A DNA stretch of 18,780 bases from Actinomycetota bacterium (GTDB lineage Bacteria > Actinomycetota > Acidimicrobiia > Acidimicrobiales > Ilumatobacteraceae). The first letter of the stretch is position 1; every line of letters begins with the position of its first letter. The stretch lies in NCBI GenBank assembly GCA_005788205.1, contig SXYT01000125.1:1-18780 (forward strand), written 5' to 3'. The position numbers and the translations under genes were made by a program. The notes beneath the pieces were generated by a model. It worked only from the letters and a program-made list of their open reading frames with translations, searched no databases and had not been told where the DNA came from. Below, piece after piece: positions 1 through 7,067 of this stretch.

Positions 1-1
1 C

Positions 2-271
2 GACCCTCTCGCCGGCATCGGCCACGAGGACATCAAGATCCGCGAACTCGTCAACCGCCTCCGCACCGAGCCCGTCACCGAGGTCATCGTGTGCACCAGC
101 AACAACACCGAGGGCGACGTCACCGCGCTCTACATCTCGCGCTGTCTCCGTCCGCTCGACATCTCCGTCACCCGCATCGCCAGTGGTCTCCCCGTGGGCA
201 GCGACCTCGAGTTCGCCGACGAACTCACTCTCGGGCGGGCGCTCTCCAACCGGACCGTCATCGAGGACTGA
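2..271 (+). CDS. recR: Recombination protein RecR, C-terminal part (5' end outside window)
   Basis: The reading frame is open from the left edge and ends at a TGA at 269-271, giving the last 89 residues of RecR. RecR works with RecF/RecO to load RecA at gaps in damaged DNA. The visible part is the Toprim-domain end and the C-terminal tail. It shows the family's IKIRELV and EVIVCTSNNTEGDVTALYI-type segments, then a VTRIASGLPVGSDLEFADELTLGRAL segment in which the G-x-P-x-G-x-(D/E)-L-E-(F/Y)-(A/T)-D-E pattern and 'TLGRAL' ending are diagnostic. The zinc finger and helix-hairpin-helix lie upstream of the window. The next gene converges on it, with only 15 bp between the two stop codons. In many bacteria recR follows dnaX and ybaB, so those may lie just to the left (inference). 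Confidence 0.93.
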   Translation, partial: DPLAGIGHEDIKIRELVNRLRTEPVTEVIVCTSNNTEGDVTALYISRCLRPLDISVTRIASGLPVGSDLEFADELTLGRALSNRTVIED

Positions 272-286
272 CCCCGGTCCCTCGTC

Positions 287-1507
287 TCAGTCGCGGCGGC
301 CCGACTTGTGCGCCGCCACCGGTTGGGACGCATAGATGCCCTTCTGCCCGGTGCTGACGTACCCCGTCACGCACGCGACAGCCAGGAGAACCACGCCCGG
401 CCCCCCGAACAATTCGATGCCGAGGAAGATCCCGGCAACGGGGGTGTTGAGCGCTGCGGACACCATGGTCACCGCACCGACCATCGCGAAGAGGGCCGGG
501 TCACCGTCGAGGAAGTGACCGGTCGATGCACCGAGCAGTGCACCCGTCACGAACAGCGGGATGACCTCGCCACCGACGAAACCGGCACCGATGGACAGCG
601 ACGTGAGGAGGATCTTGACCGGCCACTGCCCCGCGACGGAACCGTCGAAGGCCTGGGAAGCAAGGTGCAGCGACAGGCCCTGGTAGTCCCGCCAGTCACC
701 CAGCAGGACGATCGCGAGCAGCAGGGCTCCGCCGATCATCGGCCGCGCAGGCATCCACCGGACTGCCCGGGACAGGGTGTCGCGGATGAACCCGGTCAAT
801 GAGACGTAGCAAGCGGCAACCAGCCCGCAGGCCAGGCCGAGCACCGCGATGCGCCAGGTGATGCCGGGTGACCAGTCGAACGCAGGGAACGAGGCGTACT
901 CCGCCCGTGACACGCCGGTGGCCCTCACCACTGCAGCCCCGATGATGCTCGCGGTGAAGGCCGGCACGATCGCCTCGTGGTCGACACGACCGGTCCGCTG
1001 CACCTCCAGGGCAAAGACCGCGCCGGCCACCGGCACACCGACGACTGAGCCGAAGCCACCGGCAATCGCGGCCACGAGCATGACTGCGCGGTCACGCTGG
1101 TCGAGGCCCAACCGTTTGCTCACGGGGTCCGTGATCCCCGCCGCCAACTGGAGAGCGGCACCCTCACGCCCGACTGACGCACCGCAGAGGTGCGAGATGG
1201 CGCTGCACACGAAGATGAGCACTGACATCCGCACCGGTATCCAGCGGCTGTGGGCGTGGATCTGCTCGATGATGAGGCCGGTGCCGCGCTCGAGACCTCT
1301 GCCCAGGTAGTGGTACGCCGAGCCCACGATGAGCCCCGCGACCGGGAGGAGCCAGATGAGCCACCGTTCCCCGTCGCGGGTCCGGGCAGTCCAGTCCAGT
1401 GCCTCGATGAACGCCGCCGACAGGAGGCCGGCGCCCGCCCCCACGAACGACGCGAGCACCACCCACCGTGCGACATGTGCCGCACGGTCGAGCAGTGCCC
1501 GGGTCAC
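287..1507 (-). CDS. CLC-family anion transporter, CLC-F (fluoride-type) subgroup likely
   Basis: This polytopic membrane protein is about 406 aa if it starts at the GTG at 1507. That start leaves 17 bp to the stop of the upstream thiolase. An in-frame ATG at 1573 would overlap the thiolase and add a non-hydrophobic Arg-rich stretch, so I reject it. The GREG motif is at residues 113-116, with the gating Glu at 115. The first filter motif GSGIP of ordinary chloride channels is absent; residues 74-84 read ERGTGLIIEQI instead. Further CLC-F-like signatures, from family knowledge, are AGAVFALEV near 161-169, GGEVIPLF at 312-319 and a C-terminal GIYASQ near 390. CLC-F proteins exchange fluoride for protons. 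There is no CBS domain and no riboswitch in front, so any co-regulation is with the thiolase transcript. The CLC family is sure; fluoride as substrate is inference. Confidence 0.85.
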   Translation of the reverse strand: MTRALLDRAAHVARWVVLASFVGAGAGLLSAAFIEALDWTARTRDGERWLIWLLPVAGLIVGSAYHYLGRGLERGTGLIIEQIHAHSRWIPVRMSVLIFVCSAISHLCGASVGREGAALQLAAGITDPVSKRLGLDQRDRAVMLVAAIAGGFGSVVGVPVAGAVFALEVQRTGRVDHEAIVPAFTASIIGAAVVRATGVSRAEYASFPAFDWSPGITWRIAVLGLACGLVAACYVSLTGFIRDTLSRAVRWMPARPMIGGALLLAIVLLGDWRDYQGLSLHLASQAFDGSVAGQWPVKILLTSLSIGAGFVGGEVIPLFVTGALLGASTGHFLDGDPALFAMVGAVTMVSAALNTPVAGIFLGIELFGGPGVVLLAVACVTGYVSTGQKGIYASQPVAAHKSGRRD

Positions 1508-1524
1508 GTGGTTCTTCGGTTGGG

Positions 1525-2706
1525 TCAGAGTGCGCGGACGAGGATCGCGTCGCCCTGCCCGCCGCCGCCGCACAGCGCGGCCGCGCCGACACCGCCGCCG
1601 CGGCGACGGAGCTCGTGGAGGATGGTCAGCGCGAGACGATTGCCGCTCATGCCGATCGGGGGGCCGAGCGCGATCGCACCGCCGTTCACGTTCACGACCT
1701 CGTCGGTGATCCCGAGCTCCTTCATGGAGGCGATGCCGACCGCGGCGAACGCCTCGTTCAGTTCGAACAGGTCGATGTCCGAGACCTTCATGTTCGCCCG
1801 GTCGAGGGCGCGCAGGATGGAGCGCGCGGGCTGGTGCAGCAGAGAGGCGTTGTCCGGTCCTGCGACCATGCCGTAGCCGAGGATCTCGCCGAGCGGCTTC
1901 ACGCCGCGGGCCTCCGCCGCCTTCTTCGACATCACGACGACTGCAGAGCCACCGTCGGAGATCTGGCTGGCGTTCGCGGCGGTGATCGTGCCCTCCTTGT
2001 CGAACGCGGGCTTCAGGCCACCGAGCGAGTCCATGGTGGTGTCCGCACGCACGCCCTCGTCGTTCTTCACCATGACGGGGTCACCCTTGCGCTGCGGGAC
2101 ACCTACCTCGACGATCTCGTCGGCCAGCTTGCCCGAGGCGATCGCGGCTGCTGCACGCTGGTTCGACTTCATCGCGGCGTCATCCTGCTGCTCGCGGGTG
2201 ATGCCACCTGCCGCGTAGCGCTCGGTGCCGAGACCCATGAGGCACGCGTCGAACGCACACCACAGGCCGTCCTTGATGATCGCATCGGAAAGTTCCGTGT
2301 GGCCGTAGCGGAACCCGCCGCGCGCGCCCATCGCGAGGTACGGCGCGTTCGTCATGCTCTCCATGCCGCCGGCGACGACGATGTCAGCCTCGCCGGACTG
2401 GATCATCTGGTCGGCCAGGTAGATGGAGTTGAGGCCCGACAGGCACACCTTGTTGATGTTCACCGACGGGACGTTCATCGGGATGCCGGCTTTCGATGCG
2501 GCCTGGCGGGAGGGCACCTGGCCCTGCCCTGCCATCAGCACCTGGCCCATGATGACGTGCTCGACTTCCTCTGGCTTCACCCCGGCGCGCTCGAGCGCGG
2601 CCTTGATGGCAAAACCGCCGAGGTCAGCGGCGGAGAAGGATGACAGCGCACCGCTCATCTTGCCGATGGGGGTGCGGGCTCCTGCGACGATGTACGAACC
2701 GGCCAT
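1525..2706 (-). CDS. Acetyl-CoA C-acetyltransferase (thiolase) with His-to-Pro change in the active site
   Basis: The protein has 393 aa, the normal length for a biosynthetic-type thiolase condensing two acetyl-CoA to acetoacetyl-CoA, or the reverse. It starts at an ATG 6 nt after a perfect AGGAGG (2713-2718, minus strand). The nucleophilic Cys is residue 88 in NKVCLSG, the NEAF motif is at 317-320, and the C-terminal acid/base Cys is residue 379 in LCGGGGQG. The motif that normally reads GGAIALGHPIG reads GGAIALGPPIG, so the catalytic His at 349 is Pro (codon CCC, plus-strand 1660-1662). Everything else looks intact, so this is either a real variant with altered activity or a base-call error in a run of six G. 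It is divergent from ccr, which fits acetoacetyl-CoA supply to an ethylmalonyl-CoA-type route. A clc-like gene follows 17 bp downstream, probably co-transcribed. Confidence 0.93.
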   Translation of the reverse strand: MAGSYIVAGARTPIGKMSGALSSFSAADLGGFAIKAALERAGVKPEEVEHVIMGQVLMAGQGQVPSRQAASKAGIPMNVPSVNINKVCLSGLNSIYLADQMIQSGEADIVVAGGMESMTNAPYLAMGARGGFRYGHTELSDAIIKDGLWCAFDACLMGLGTERYAAGGITREQQDDAAMKSNQRAAAAIASGKLADEIVEVGVPQRKGDPVMVKNDEGVRADTTMDSLGGLKPAFDKEGTITAANASQISDGGSAVVVMSKKAAEARGVKPLGEILGYGMVAGPDNASLLHQPARSILRALDRANMKVSDIDLFELNEAFAAVGIASMKELGITDEVVNVNGGAIALGPPIGMSGNRLALTILHELRRRGGGVGAAALCGGGGQGDAILVRAL

Positions 2707-2753
2707 GTTGTGCCTCCTGGACAGGGCAACCGACGGTCGGATGCCACCCCGTC

Positions 2754-2759
2754 AGGCTA
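2754..2759 (-). promoter_or_regulatory. Putative -10 box (TAGCCT) for the thiolase gene
   Basis: TAGCCT on the minus strand fits TANNNT and would give a leader of about 40 nt carrying the AGGAGG ribosome site. The leader also spans an 11-bp inverted repeat, CCGACGGTCGG (2730-2740), lying between the start of transcription and the ribosome site. No convincing -35 is visible. Confidence 0.4.
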
Positions 2760-2782
2760 GGAGATGGTCCTGCTCGCCTCGC

Positions 2783-2788
2783 TATCGT
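2783..2788 (+). promoter_or_regulatory. Putative -10 box (TATCGT) for leaderless ccr
   Basis: TATCGT fits TANNNT and ends 7 nt before the ATG at 2796, so transcription would start at or next to the start codon. There is no ribosome site in front of that ATG. This supports a leaderless ccr mRNA and rules in the ATG at 2796 over upstream in-frame starts. Confidence 0.5.
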
Positions 2789-2795
2789 CTCATGG

Positions 2796-4124
2796 ATGGA
2801 AAAGATCCTTGAGGCCATCCAGAACGGCGCCACCGGTGACCAACTGGCCAGCATTCCCCTCCCGGGCTCCTATCGGGCGGCCCACGTCCTGAAGGGCGAA
2901 CAAGGCATGTGGGAGGGAACCCCCTCCCAGGACAAGGACCCCCGCAAGTCCCTCCACATCGGGGAGGTTCCCATGCCGGAAATCGCGCCCGACGAGGTGG
3001 CGATCGCCGTCATGGCGTCCTCGATCAACTTCAACACCGTGTGGACCTCGATCTTCGAGCCCGTCAGCACCTTCGGCCCGATGGCCCGCCTCGGCCGCGA
3101 GAGCGAGTGGGCCAAGCGCCACGACCGCGACTACCAGGTCGTCGGTTCCGACGCCTCCGGTGTGGTGCTGCGCGTCGGCAGCGCCGTGCGCACCTGGAAG
3201 CCGGGCGACAAGGTCACCGTGCACTGCAACCACGTGGACGACCAGGACCCCTCGTCGCACGACGACTCCATGATGGGCTCCAACCAGCGCATCTGGGGTT
3301 ACGAGACGAACTTCGGCGGTCTCGCTGACGTCGCGATCGTGAAGGCGAACCAGTTGATGCCGAAGCCCGCTCACCTCACGTGGGAGGAAGCCGCCGTGAA
3401 CGCGCTGTGCAACAGCACCAGCTACCGCATGCTCGTGTCGAAGAACGGCGCGGCGATGAAGCAGGGCGACGTCGTGCTCATCTGGGGTGCCACGGGCGGC
3501 ATCGGCGCCTATGCGGTGCAGTACGTGCTGAACGGCGGCGGCATCCCGGTGGGCGTCGTGTCGTCGCCCGACAAGGCGGACATCCTGCGCCAGATGGGCT
3601 GCGAGGCCGTCATCGACCGCAAGGCCGCGAACTACAGGTTCTGGAACGACGACAACACCCACAATGAGGGTGAGTGGCGCCGCCTGGGCGCGGACATCCG
3701 CGGGCTCGTCGGCGAGGACCCGGACATCGTGTTCGAGCACCCCGGCCGCAGCACGTTCGCTGCGTCCATGTACGTCGCGAAGAAGGGCGGCACCGTCGTC
3801 ACGTGCGCGGCCACCAGCGGTTTCATGATGGAGTTCGACAACCGGTTCTTCTGGATGCGCCTCAAGCGCCTCGTCGGCAGCCATTTCGCCAACTACAAGG
3901 AGGCGTACGAGGCGAACCGCCTGATCGCCAAGGGCATGATCCAGCCGGTCATGTCGCAGGTGTTCGACCTCGCACAGACGGGGGAGGCCGCGTACCAGGT
4001 GCACCACAACATGCACGAGGGCAAGCTCGGCGTCCTGTGCCTGTCGCCGCAGGAGGGACTGGGCGTGGACGACCACGAGCTGCGTGCCAAGGTCGCCGAC
4101 AAGTTGACCTGGTTCCGCCGCTAG
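2796..4124 (+). CDS. ccr: Crotonyl-CoA carboxylase/reductase
   Basis: This 442-aa zinc-independent MDR-superfamily enzyme reductively carboxylates crotonyl-CoA with NADPH and CO2 to (2S)-ethylmalonyl-CoA. It is the signature step of the ethylmalonyl-CoA pathway and a source of ethylmalonyl-CoA for polyketides. The N-terminal GroES-like part contains GSDASGVVLRVG (117-128) and WKPGDKV (134-140). The Rossmann nucleotide site is IWGATGGIGAYAVQ (229-242). Residues matching the CO2-holding pocket described for Kitasatospora Ccr can be seen: Asn80 (INFN), Glu170 (GYE) and His363 (GSH). Tyr169 stands where that enzyme has Phe. Full conservation of these residues argues for a carboxylase and not a plain enoyl reductase. 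The in-frame extension upstream of 2796 has no family similarity. The epimerase gene follows after 20 bp, so the two form an operon. Confidence 0.95.
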   Translation: MEKILEAIQNGATGDQLASIPLPGSYRAAHVLKGEQGMWEGTPSQDKDPRKSLHIGEVPMPEIAPDEVAIAVMASSINFNTVWTSIFEPVSTFGPMARLGRESEWAKRHDRDYQVVGSDASGVVLRVGSAVRTWKPGDKVTVHCNHVDDQDPSSHDDSMMGSNQRIWGYETNFGGLADVAIVKANQLMPKPAHLTWEEAAVNALCNSTSYRMLVSKNGAAMKQGDVVLIWGATGGIGAYAVQYVLNGGGIPVGVVSSPDKADILRQMGCEAVIDRKAANYRFWNDDNTHNEGEWRRLGADIRGLVGEDPDIVFEHPGRSTFAASMYVAKKGGTVVTCAATSGFMMEFDNRFFWMRLKRLVGSHFANYKEAYEANRLIAKGMIQPVMSQVFDLAQTGEAAYQVHHNMHEGKLGVLCLSPQEGLGVDDHELRAKVADKLTWFRR

Positions 4125-4144
4125 GCCCGCACAAGGAGACGACC

Positions 4145-4546
4145 ATGCTTTTGACCGAGATTGACCATGTGGCCATCGCCGTGCGCGACCTCGAGGCCGC
4201 CATCGACTACTACAAGCGCGCATTCGGCGCCGAGGTCGAGCACCGCGAGACGGTGGAGAGCGACGGCGTCGAGGAGGCCCTGCTGAAGGTGGCCGAGAGT
4301 TACATCCAGTTGCTCACCCCGACCACGCCGGAGTCCCCGGTGGCCAAGGCCATCGAGAAGAGGGGCGAGGGCCTGCACCACATCGGCTACCGCGTGAAGG
4401 ACTGCGCCGAGGCGCTCGCCGCCATGATCGCCGCCGGCGCCACCCCGATCGACAAGGCTCCGCGCCCCGGCAGCCGCGGCACCACCGTGGCCTTCATGCA
4501 CCCGAAGGGCAGCTTCGGGACCCTCATCGAGCTCGTCCAGGAATAG
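4145..4546 (+). CDS. Methylmalonyl-CoA/ethylmalonyl-CoA epimerase
   Basis: This 133-aa VOC-fold metalloenzyme interconverts the 2R and 2S epimers of methylmalonyl-CoA and, in the ethylmalonyl-CoA pathway, of ethylmalonyl-CoA. The metal ligands can be placed by comparison with the Propionibacterium enzyme: His8 in IDHVAIAV, Gln55 in YIQLL, His79 in GLHHIGYRV and Glu129 in TLIEL. The length is normal. The ATG is preceded by AAGGAG (4133-4138) at 6 nt spacing, so the gene is SD-led, unlike ccr just upstream. Lying 20 bp behind ccr, it supplies the step that directly follows carboxylation before the B12-dependent mutase. No mutase (ecm/mcm) or mesaconyl-CoA gene lies in the window. Confidence 0.93.
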   Translation: MLLTEIDHVAIAVRDLEAAIDYYKRAFGAEVEHRETVESDGVEEALLKVAESYIQLLTPTTPESPVAKAIEKRGEGLHHIGYRVKDCAEALAAMIAAGATPIDKAPRPGSRGTTVAFMHPKGSFGTLIELVQE

Positions 4547-4683
4547 ACCCCGCCCACGATCACCGTCCTGTCCGAGGGATGGTCACGACGGCGTCGAACC
4601 CGCTTTCGAACCAGGGAATCAGCGCTGCCCCTGCACGGTGGTTGCGACAGTCGCGGGTGGCCGGTGTCTAGTAGAACGGCGCC
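4547..4683. other. Spacer between epimerase and A24 peptidase
   Basis: These 137 bp hold no gene. I see no strong intrinsic terminator after the epimerase. A short inverted repeat, GCGACAGTCGC (4644-4654), lies 17 bp before the putative -10 box of the next gene, at the -35 position. Confidence 0.4.
4672..4677 (+). promoter_or_regulatory. Weak putative -10 box (TAGAAC) for A24 peptidase
   Basis: TAGAAC ends 6 nt before the GTG at 4684, the same geometry as the leaderless promoters elsewhere in this window. The sixth base is C instead of T, so the match is imperfect. No ribosome site precedes the GTG. Confidence 0.3.
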
Positions 4684-5364
4684 GTGAGGGAAGTTCTCTG
4701 GCCGCTCGCAGCATTCCTGTTCGGCATCGGTGCCGCCCGTCGCGCTCGCCTCGTGATCGCCGATGTCCACTTCCGCGGCACCGGGTTCTTCTACGGAACC
4801 GTCAACACGAAACCGGGGTTCCCGGTCGTCGTCGCACTCCTGAACGCCGCCGTGGTCTACGGGGTCACGCAGAGGCTCACCGGTCTCGTGGCGACGTTCG
4901 CCTTCCTGCTCTTTGCCACGAACGTCCTGCAGCAGGTGTTCGTGGACATCGACACCCATCTCCTCCCCGGGGCGCGCTCGCGCGGCGCAGCCGCCACCGG
5001 GCTGTTTCTTCTGTTTCTCGCCTCGTCGGTGCAGTCCGAATGGTCACGATGGTGGTGGGCAATCCTCGGTGCATGGGTGTCGTGGGCGGTGATGCGGGCC
5101 TTCCGGTTCCTCTCCCGGGGAGACCTGGGCGGCGGTGACGTGACGTTCGCGATGATGACCGGGCTGCACCTCGGTTGGCTCGCCGTCGGCAACGTGCTGA
5201 TCGCGCTGATGCTCGCCTTCGTGCTGGCTGGGGTCCAGGCCATCGTGGTGCTGATCATCCGTCGGGACCGGCGCCATTTCTTCGCGTTCGGGCCGTCCCT
5301 CGGAGCCGCCGCCCTGCTCACCGTGGTCTTCGAGGCGAGCCTGCGCGCGTACGTCGGCGGCTGA
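4684..5364 (+). CDS. A24-family prepilin peptidase-like membrane protein
   Basis: This 226-aa multi-spanning aspartic protease is of the type IV prepilin peptidase (GxGD) family, which cleaves the leader of pilin-like precursors at the inner face of the membrane. The two catalytic Asp motifs are visible: VDIDTHLLP at 87-95 and GGGDVTF at 149-155. A third family block, FAFGPSLGAAALL, lies at 200-212. The N-terminal methyltransferase part with its cysteine pairs, found in the classical long PilD, is absent; residues 1-50 are a TM segment and a short loop. Hydrophobic stretches make about six TM helices. No pilin, assembly ATPase or tad gene is nearby, so the substrate is unknown. Start is GTG with no SD. 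Confidence 0.82.
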   Translation: MREVLWPLAAFLFGIGAARRARLVIADVHFRGTGFFYGTVNTKPGFPVVVALLNAAVVYGVTQRLTGLVATFAFLLFATNVLQQVFVDIDTHLLPGARSRGAAATGLFLLFLASSVQSEWSRWWWAILGAWVSWAVMRAFRFLSRGDLGGGDVTFAMMTGLHLGWLAVGNVLIALMLAFVLAGVQAIVVLIIRRDRRHFFAFGPSLGAAALLTVVFEASLRAYVGG

Positions 5365-5420
5365 ACGCCCGCGTCTCCTCCCGACCTACCATGAGCGGAC
5401 ACGCACACGGAGGTGGGGAC

Positions 5421-6158
5421 ATGGCAGAACTCTCGGGAATGGTCGCGCTCGTGACCGGGTCGTCCAGCGGGATCGGCGAGCGCACCGCGCAGCGCCTCTC
5501 CGAGCTCGGGGCAAAGGTGGTGGTCAACTCGTCCAGCAGCGTGGAGGCAGGCCGCGCGGTTGCCGCGGCACTGCCCGGTGAGTCCCACTACGTGCAGGCC
5601 GACATCAGCGACAAGGAGCAGTGCCAGAGGCTGCTCGACGAGACCGTCGCGAAGTTCGGCCGGCTGGACCTGCTCGTGAACAACGCCGGCTGGACGACAC
5701 TCGTGCCGCACGGTGATCTCGACGCACTCACCGACGAGATCTTCATGAGGACCTTCGAGGTGAACGTGTTCGGCACGTGGTGGCTGACCAAGGCCGCGAT
5801 GCCCCTGCTGCGGGCGTCACAGGACGGCCATGTCGTGAACATCACGTCAGTGGCCGGCGTCCGCCCGGTGGGGTCCTCCATCGCGTACTCCATGACGAAG
5901 GCGGCGCTCAACCAGATGACGCGCCTGATGGCGAAGAGCCACGGCCCCGTCCGCTTCAACGCCGTGGCACCCGGGCTGGTGGAGACTCCCTGGACTGCCG
6001 ACTGGAAGACCCAGCACGCGGGGATCGCGGCGATCAACCCGATCAAGCGCTCTGCCACTCCTGATGACTGTGCAGAGGCCGTGCTCGCGCTCGTGCGCAA
6101 CAAGTACGTGACCGGCGAGGTGTTCGTGATCGACGGCGGGCTCACCCAGGTCAGCTGA
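5421..6158 (+). CDS. SDR-family NAD(P)-dependent oxidoreductase
   Basis: This is a classical short-chain dehydrogenase of 245 aa. The cofactor motif is TGSSSGIG (12-19), followed by DIS at 61-63, NNAG at 87-90, the structural Asn115 in EVNVFG, and the catalytic Ser143, Tyr156 and Lys160 (YSMTK). IDGG near the C-terminus is typical. Substrate cannot be assigned; FabG/PhaB-type, sugar or steroid reductases share this layout. An acetoacetyl-CoA reductase role beside the thiolase and ccr is possible but not shown by any motif. I chose the ATG at 5421 because GGAGG (5409-5413) sits 7 nt before it. An in-frame ATG at 5391 would add 10 residues without family similarity and has no SD. The exonuclease gene follows 3 bp after the stop. 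Confidence 0.9.
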   Translation: MAELSGMVALVTGSSSGIGERTAQRLSELGAKVVVNSSSSVEAGRAVAAALPGESHYVQADISDKEQCQRLLDETVAKFGRLDLLVNNAGWTTLVPHGDLDALTDEIFMRTFEVNVFGTWWLTKAAMPLLRASQDGHVVNITSVAGVRPVGSSIAYSMTKAALNQMTRLMAKSHGPVRFNAVAPGLVETPWTADWKTQHAGIAAINPIKRSATPDDCAEAVLALVRNKYVTGEVFVIDGGLTQVS

Positions 6159-6161
6159 ACG

Positions 6162-7052
6162 GTGATCGTCCACCTGATCGACGGCACGTACGAGCTGTAC
6201 CGCCAGCACTTCGGCCAGGCGGTGCGCCACCGCACGCCGCCACCTCTTTCCGCGACGCGGGGCGTGGTCACCTCCACGCTGCAGCTGCTGTCTGGCGGGG
6301 CGACGCACGTGGCGGTCTCCATGGACCATGTCATCGAGAGTTTCCGCAACGACCTGTACGACGGCTACAAGACGAGCGAGGGGATGGAACCCGAGATACT
6401 TGCCCAGATTCCCGTGGTCGCAGACGCCCTCGAGGCGCTCGGGGTGCCCGTGTGGCGGATGGTCCGCTACGAGGCTGATGACGGACTCGCGGCCGGCGCC
6501 GCTGTCGCGTCCGCAGACCCGCGTGTGACCCAGGTGCAGATCCTCAGCCCCGACAAGGACCTCGGCCAGTGCGTCAGCGGCAACAGGGTCGTGCAGTTCG
6601 ACCGCCGCAACGACGCGATCATCAACGAGGACGCCGTCCGCGAGAAGTTCGGTGTCGGCCCCGCGAGCATCGCCGATTGGCTCGGTCTCGTGGGTGACAC
6701 GGCCGACGGCTTCCCCGGGCTCGCCGGCTGGGGCGCGAAGAGCGCATCGGCCGTTCTCGCCGTCTACGGGCACATCGAGTCGGTGCCCGACGACGAGACG
6801 AGGTGGTCGGTGGATGGCGTGACGGTGCGCGGGGCGGCAAAACTCGCCGCCACCCTGCGCGACAACAGGCCCGGCGCGCTCCTGTTCAAGACGATCGCCA
6901 CGGTCGTGACCGACGTGTCAGACGACGTGCGGATCGGGTCTGTCAATGACTGGGAGTGGCGTGGACCCTCGCGGGATCTGCAGAAGTTCGCAGGACAGCT
7001 CGACATGACCGACCTGGTGGAGCGGGCCGAACGTGCGATGGTCGGGCGCTGA
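6162..7052 (+). CDS. Standalone 5'-3' exonuclease (FEN / PolA N-terminal-like)
   Basis: This 296-aa flap-endonuclease-family nuclease corresponds to the N-terminal domain of DNA polymerase I, without the polymerase part. Acidic metal-binding positions can be seen: Asp8 (LIDGTYELYR), Glu104 with Asp106-Asp107 (YEADDGLA), Asp131/Asp133 (SPDKDL), and Asp179/Asp182 in GDTADGFPG, which leads into the helix-hairpin-helix DNA-binding element (GLAGWGAKSASAVL). The FRNDLYDGYK segment (61-70) matches the family, but the usual KANR is replaced by KTSE, so substrate handling may differ. The GTG start lies 3 bp after the SDR stop, suggesting translational coupling. Likely jobs are RNA-primer or flap removal in repair. 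It is not named because actinobacterial standalone members have no settled symbol. Confidence 0.85.
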   Translation: MIVHLIDGTYELYRQHFGQAVRHRTPPPLSATRGVVTSTLQLLSGGATHVAVSMDHVIESFRNDLYDGYKTSEGMEPEILAQIPVVADALEALGVPVWRMVRYEADDGLAAGAAVASADPRVTQVQILSPDKDLGQCVSGNRVVQFDRRNDAIINEDAVREKFGVGPASIADWLGLVGDTADGFPGLAGWGAKSASAVLAVYGHIESVPDDETRWSVDGVTVRGAAKLAATLRDNRPGALLFKTIATVVTDVSDDVRIGSVNDWEWRGPSRDLQKFAGQLDMTDLVERAERAMVGR

Positions 7053-7067
7053 GAAGTTCTCTTCGAC

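Noticed and set aside
266..292. Inverted repeat GACTGA...TCAGTC between the recR and clc stops, as a bidirectional terminator
   Set aside because: Both arms are simply the Asp-stop ends (GAC TGA) of the two converging genes, the loop is 15 nt and no T tract follows on either strand.
1468..2643. Plus-strand open frame opposite the thiolase (391 aa)
   Set aside because: It is the antisense shadow of a clear thiolase with an SD and full family conservation.
2790..4223. Long minus-strand open frame opposite ccr (477 aa)
   Set aside because: It mirrors ccr codons in a high-GC genome, has Val/Leu/His-rich low-information content and no recognisable domain.
7051..7061. GAGAAGTTCTC palindrome downstream of the SRP RNA as its terminator
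   Set aside because: Arms of 5 bp with a 1-nt centre cannot fold into a usual hairpin, and no U tract follows.
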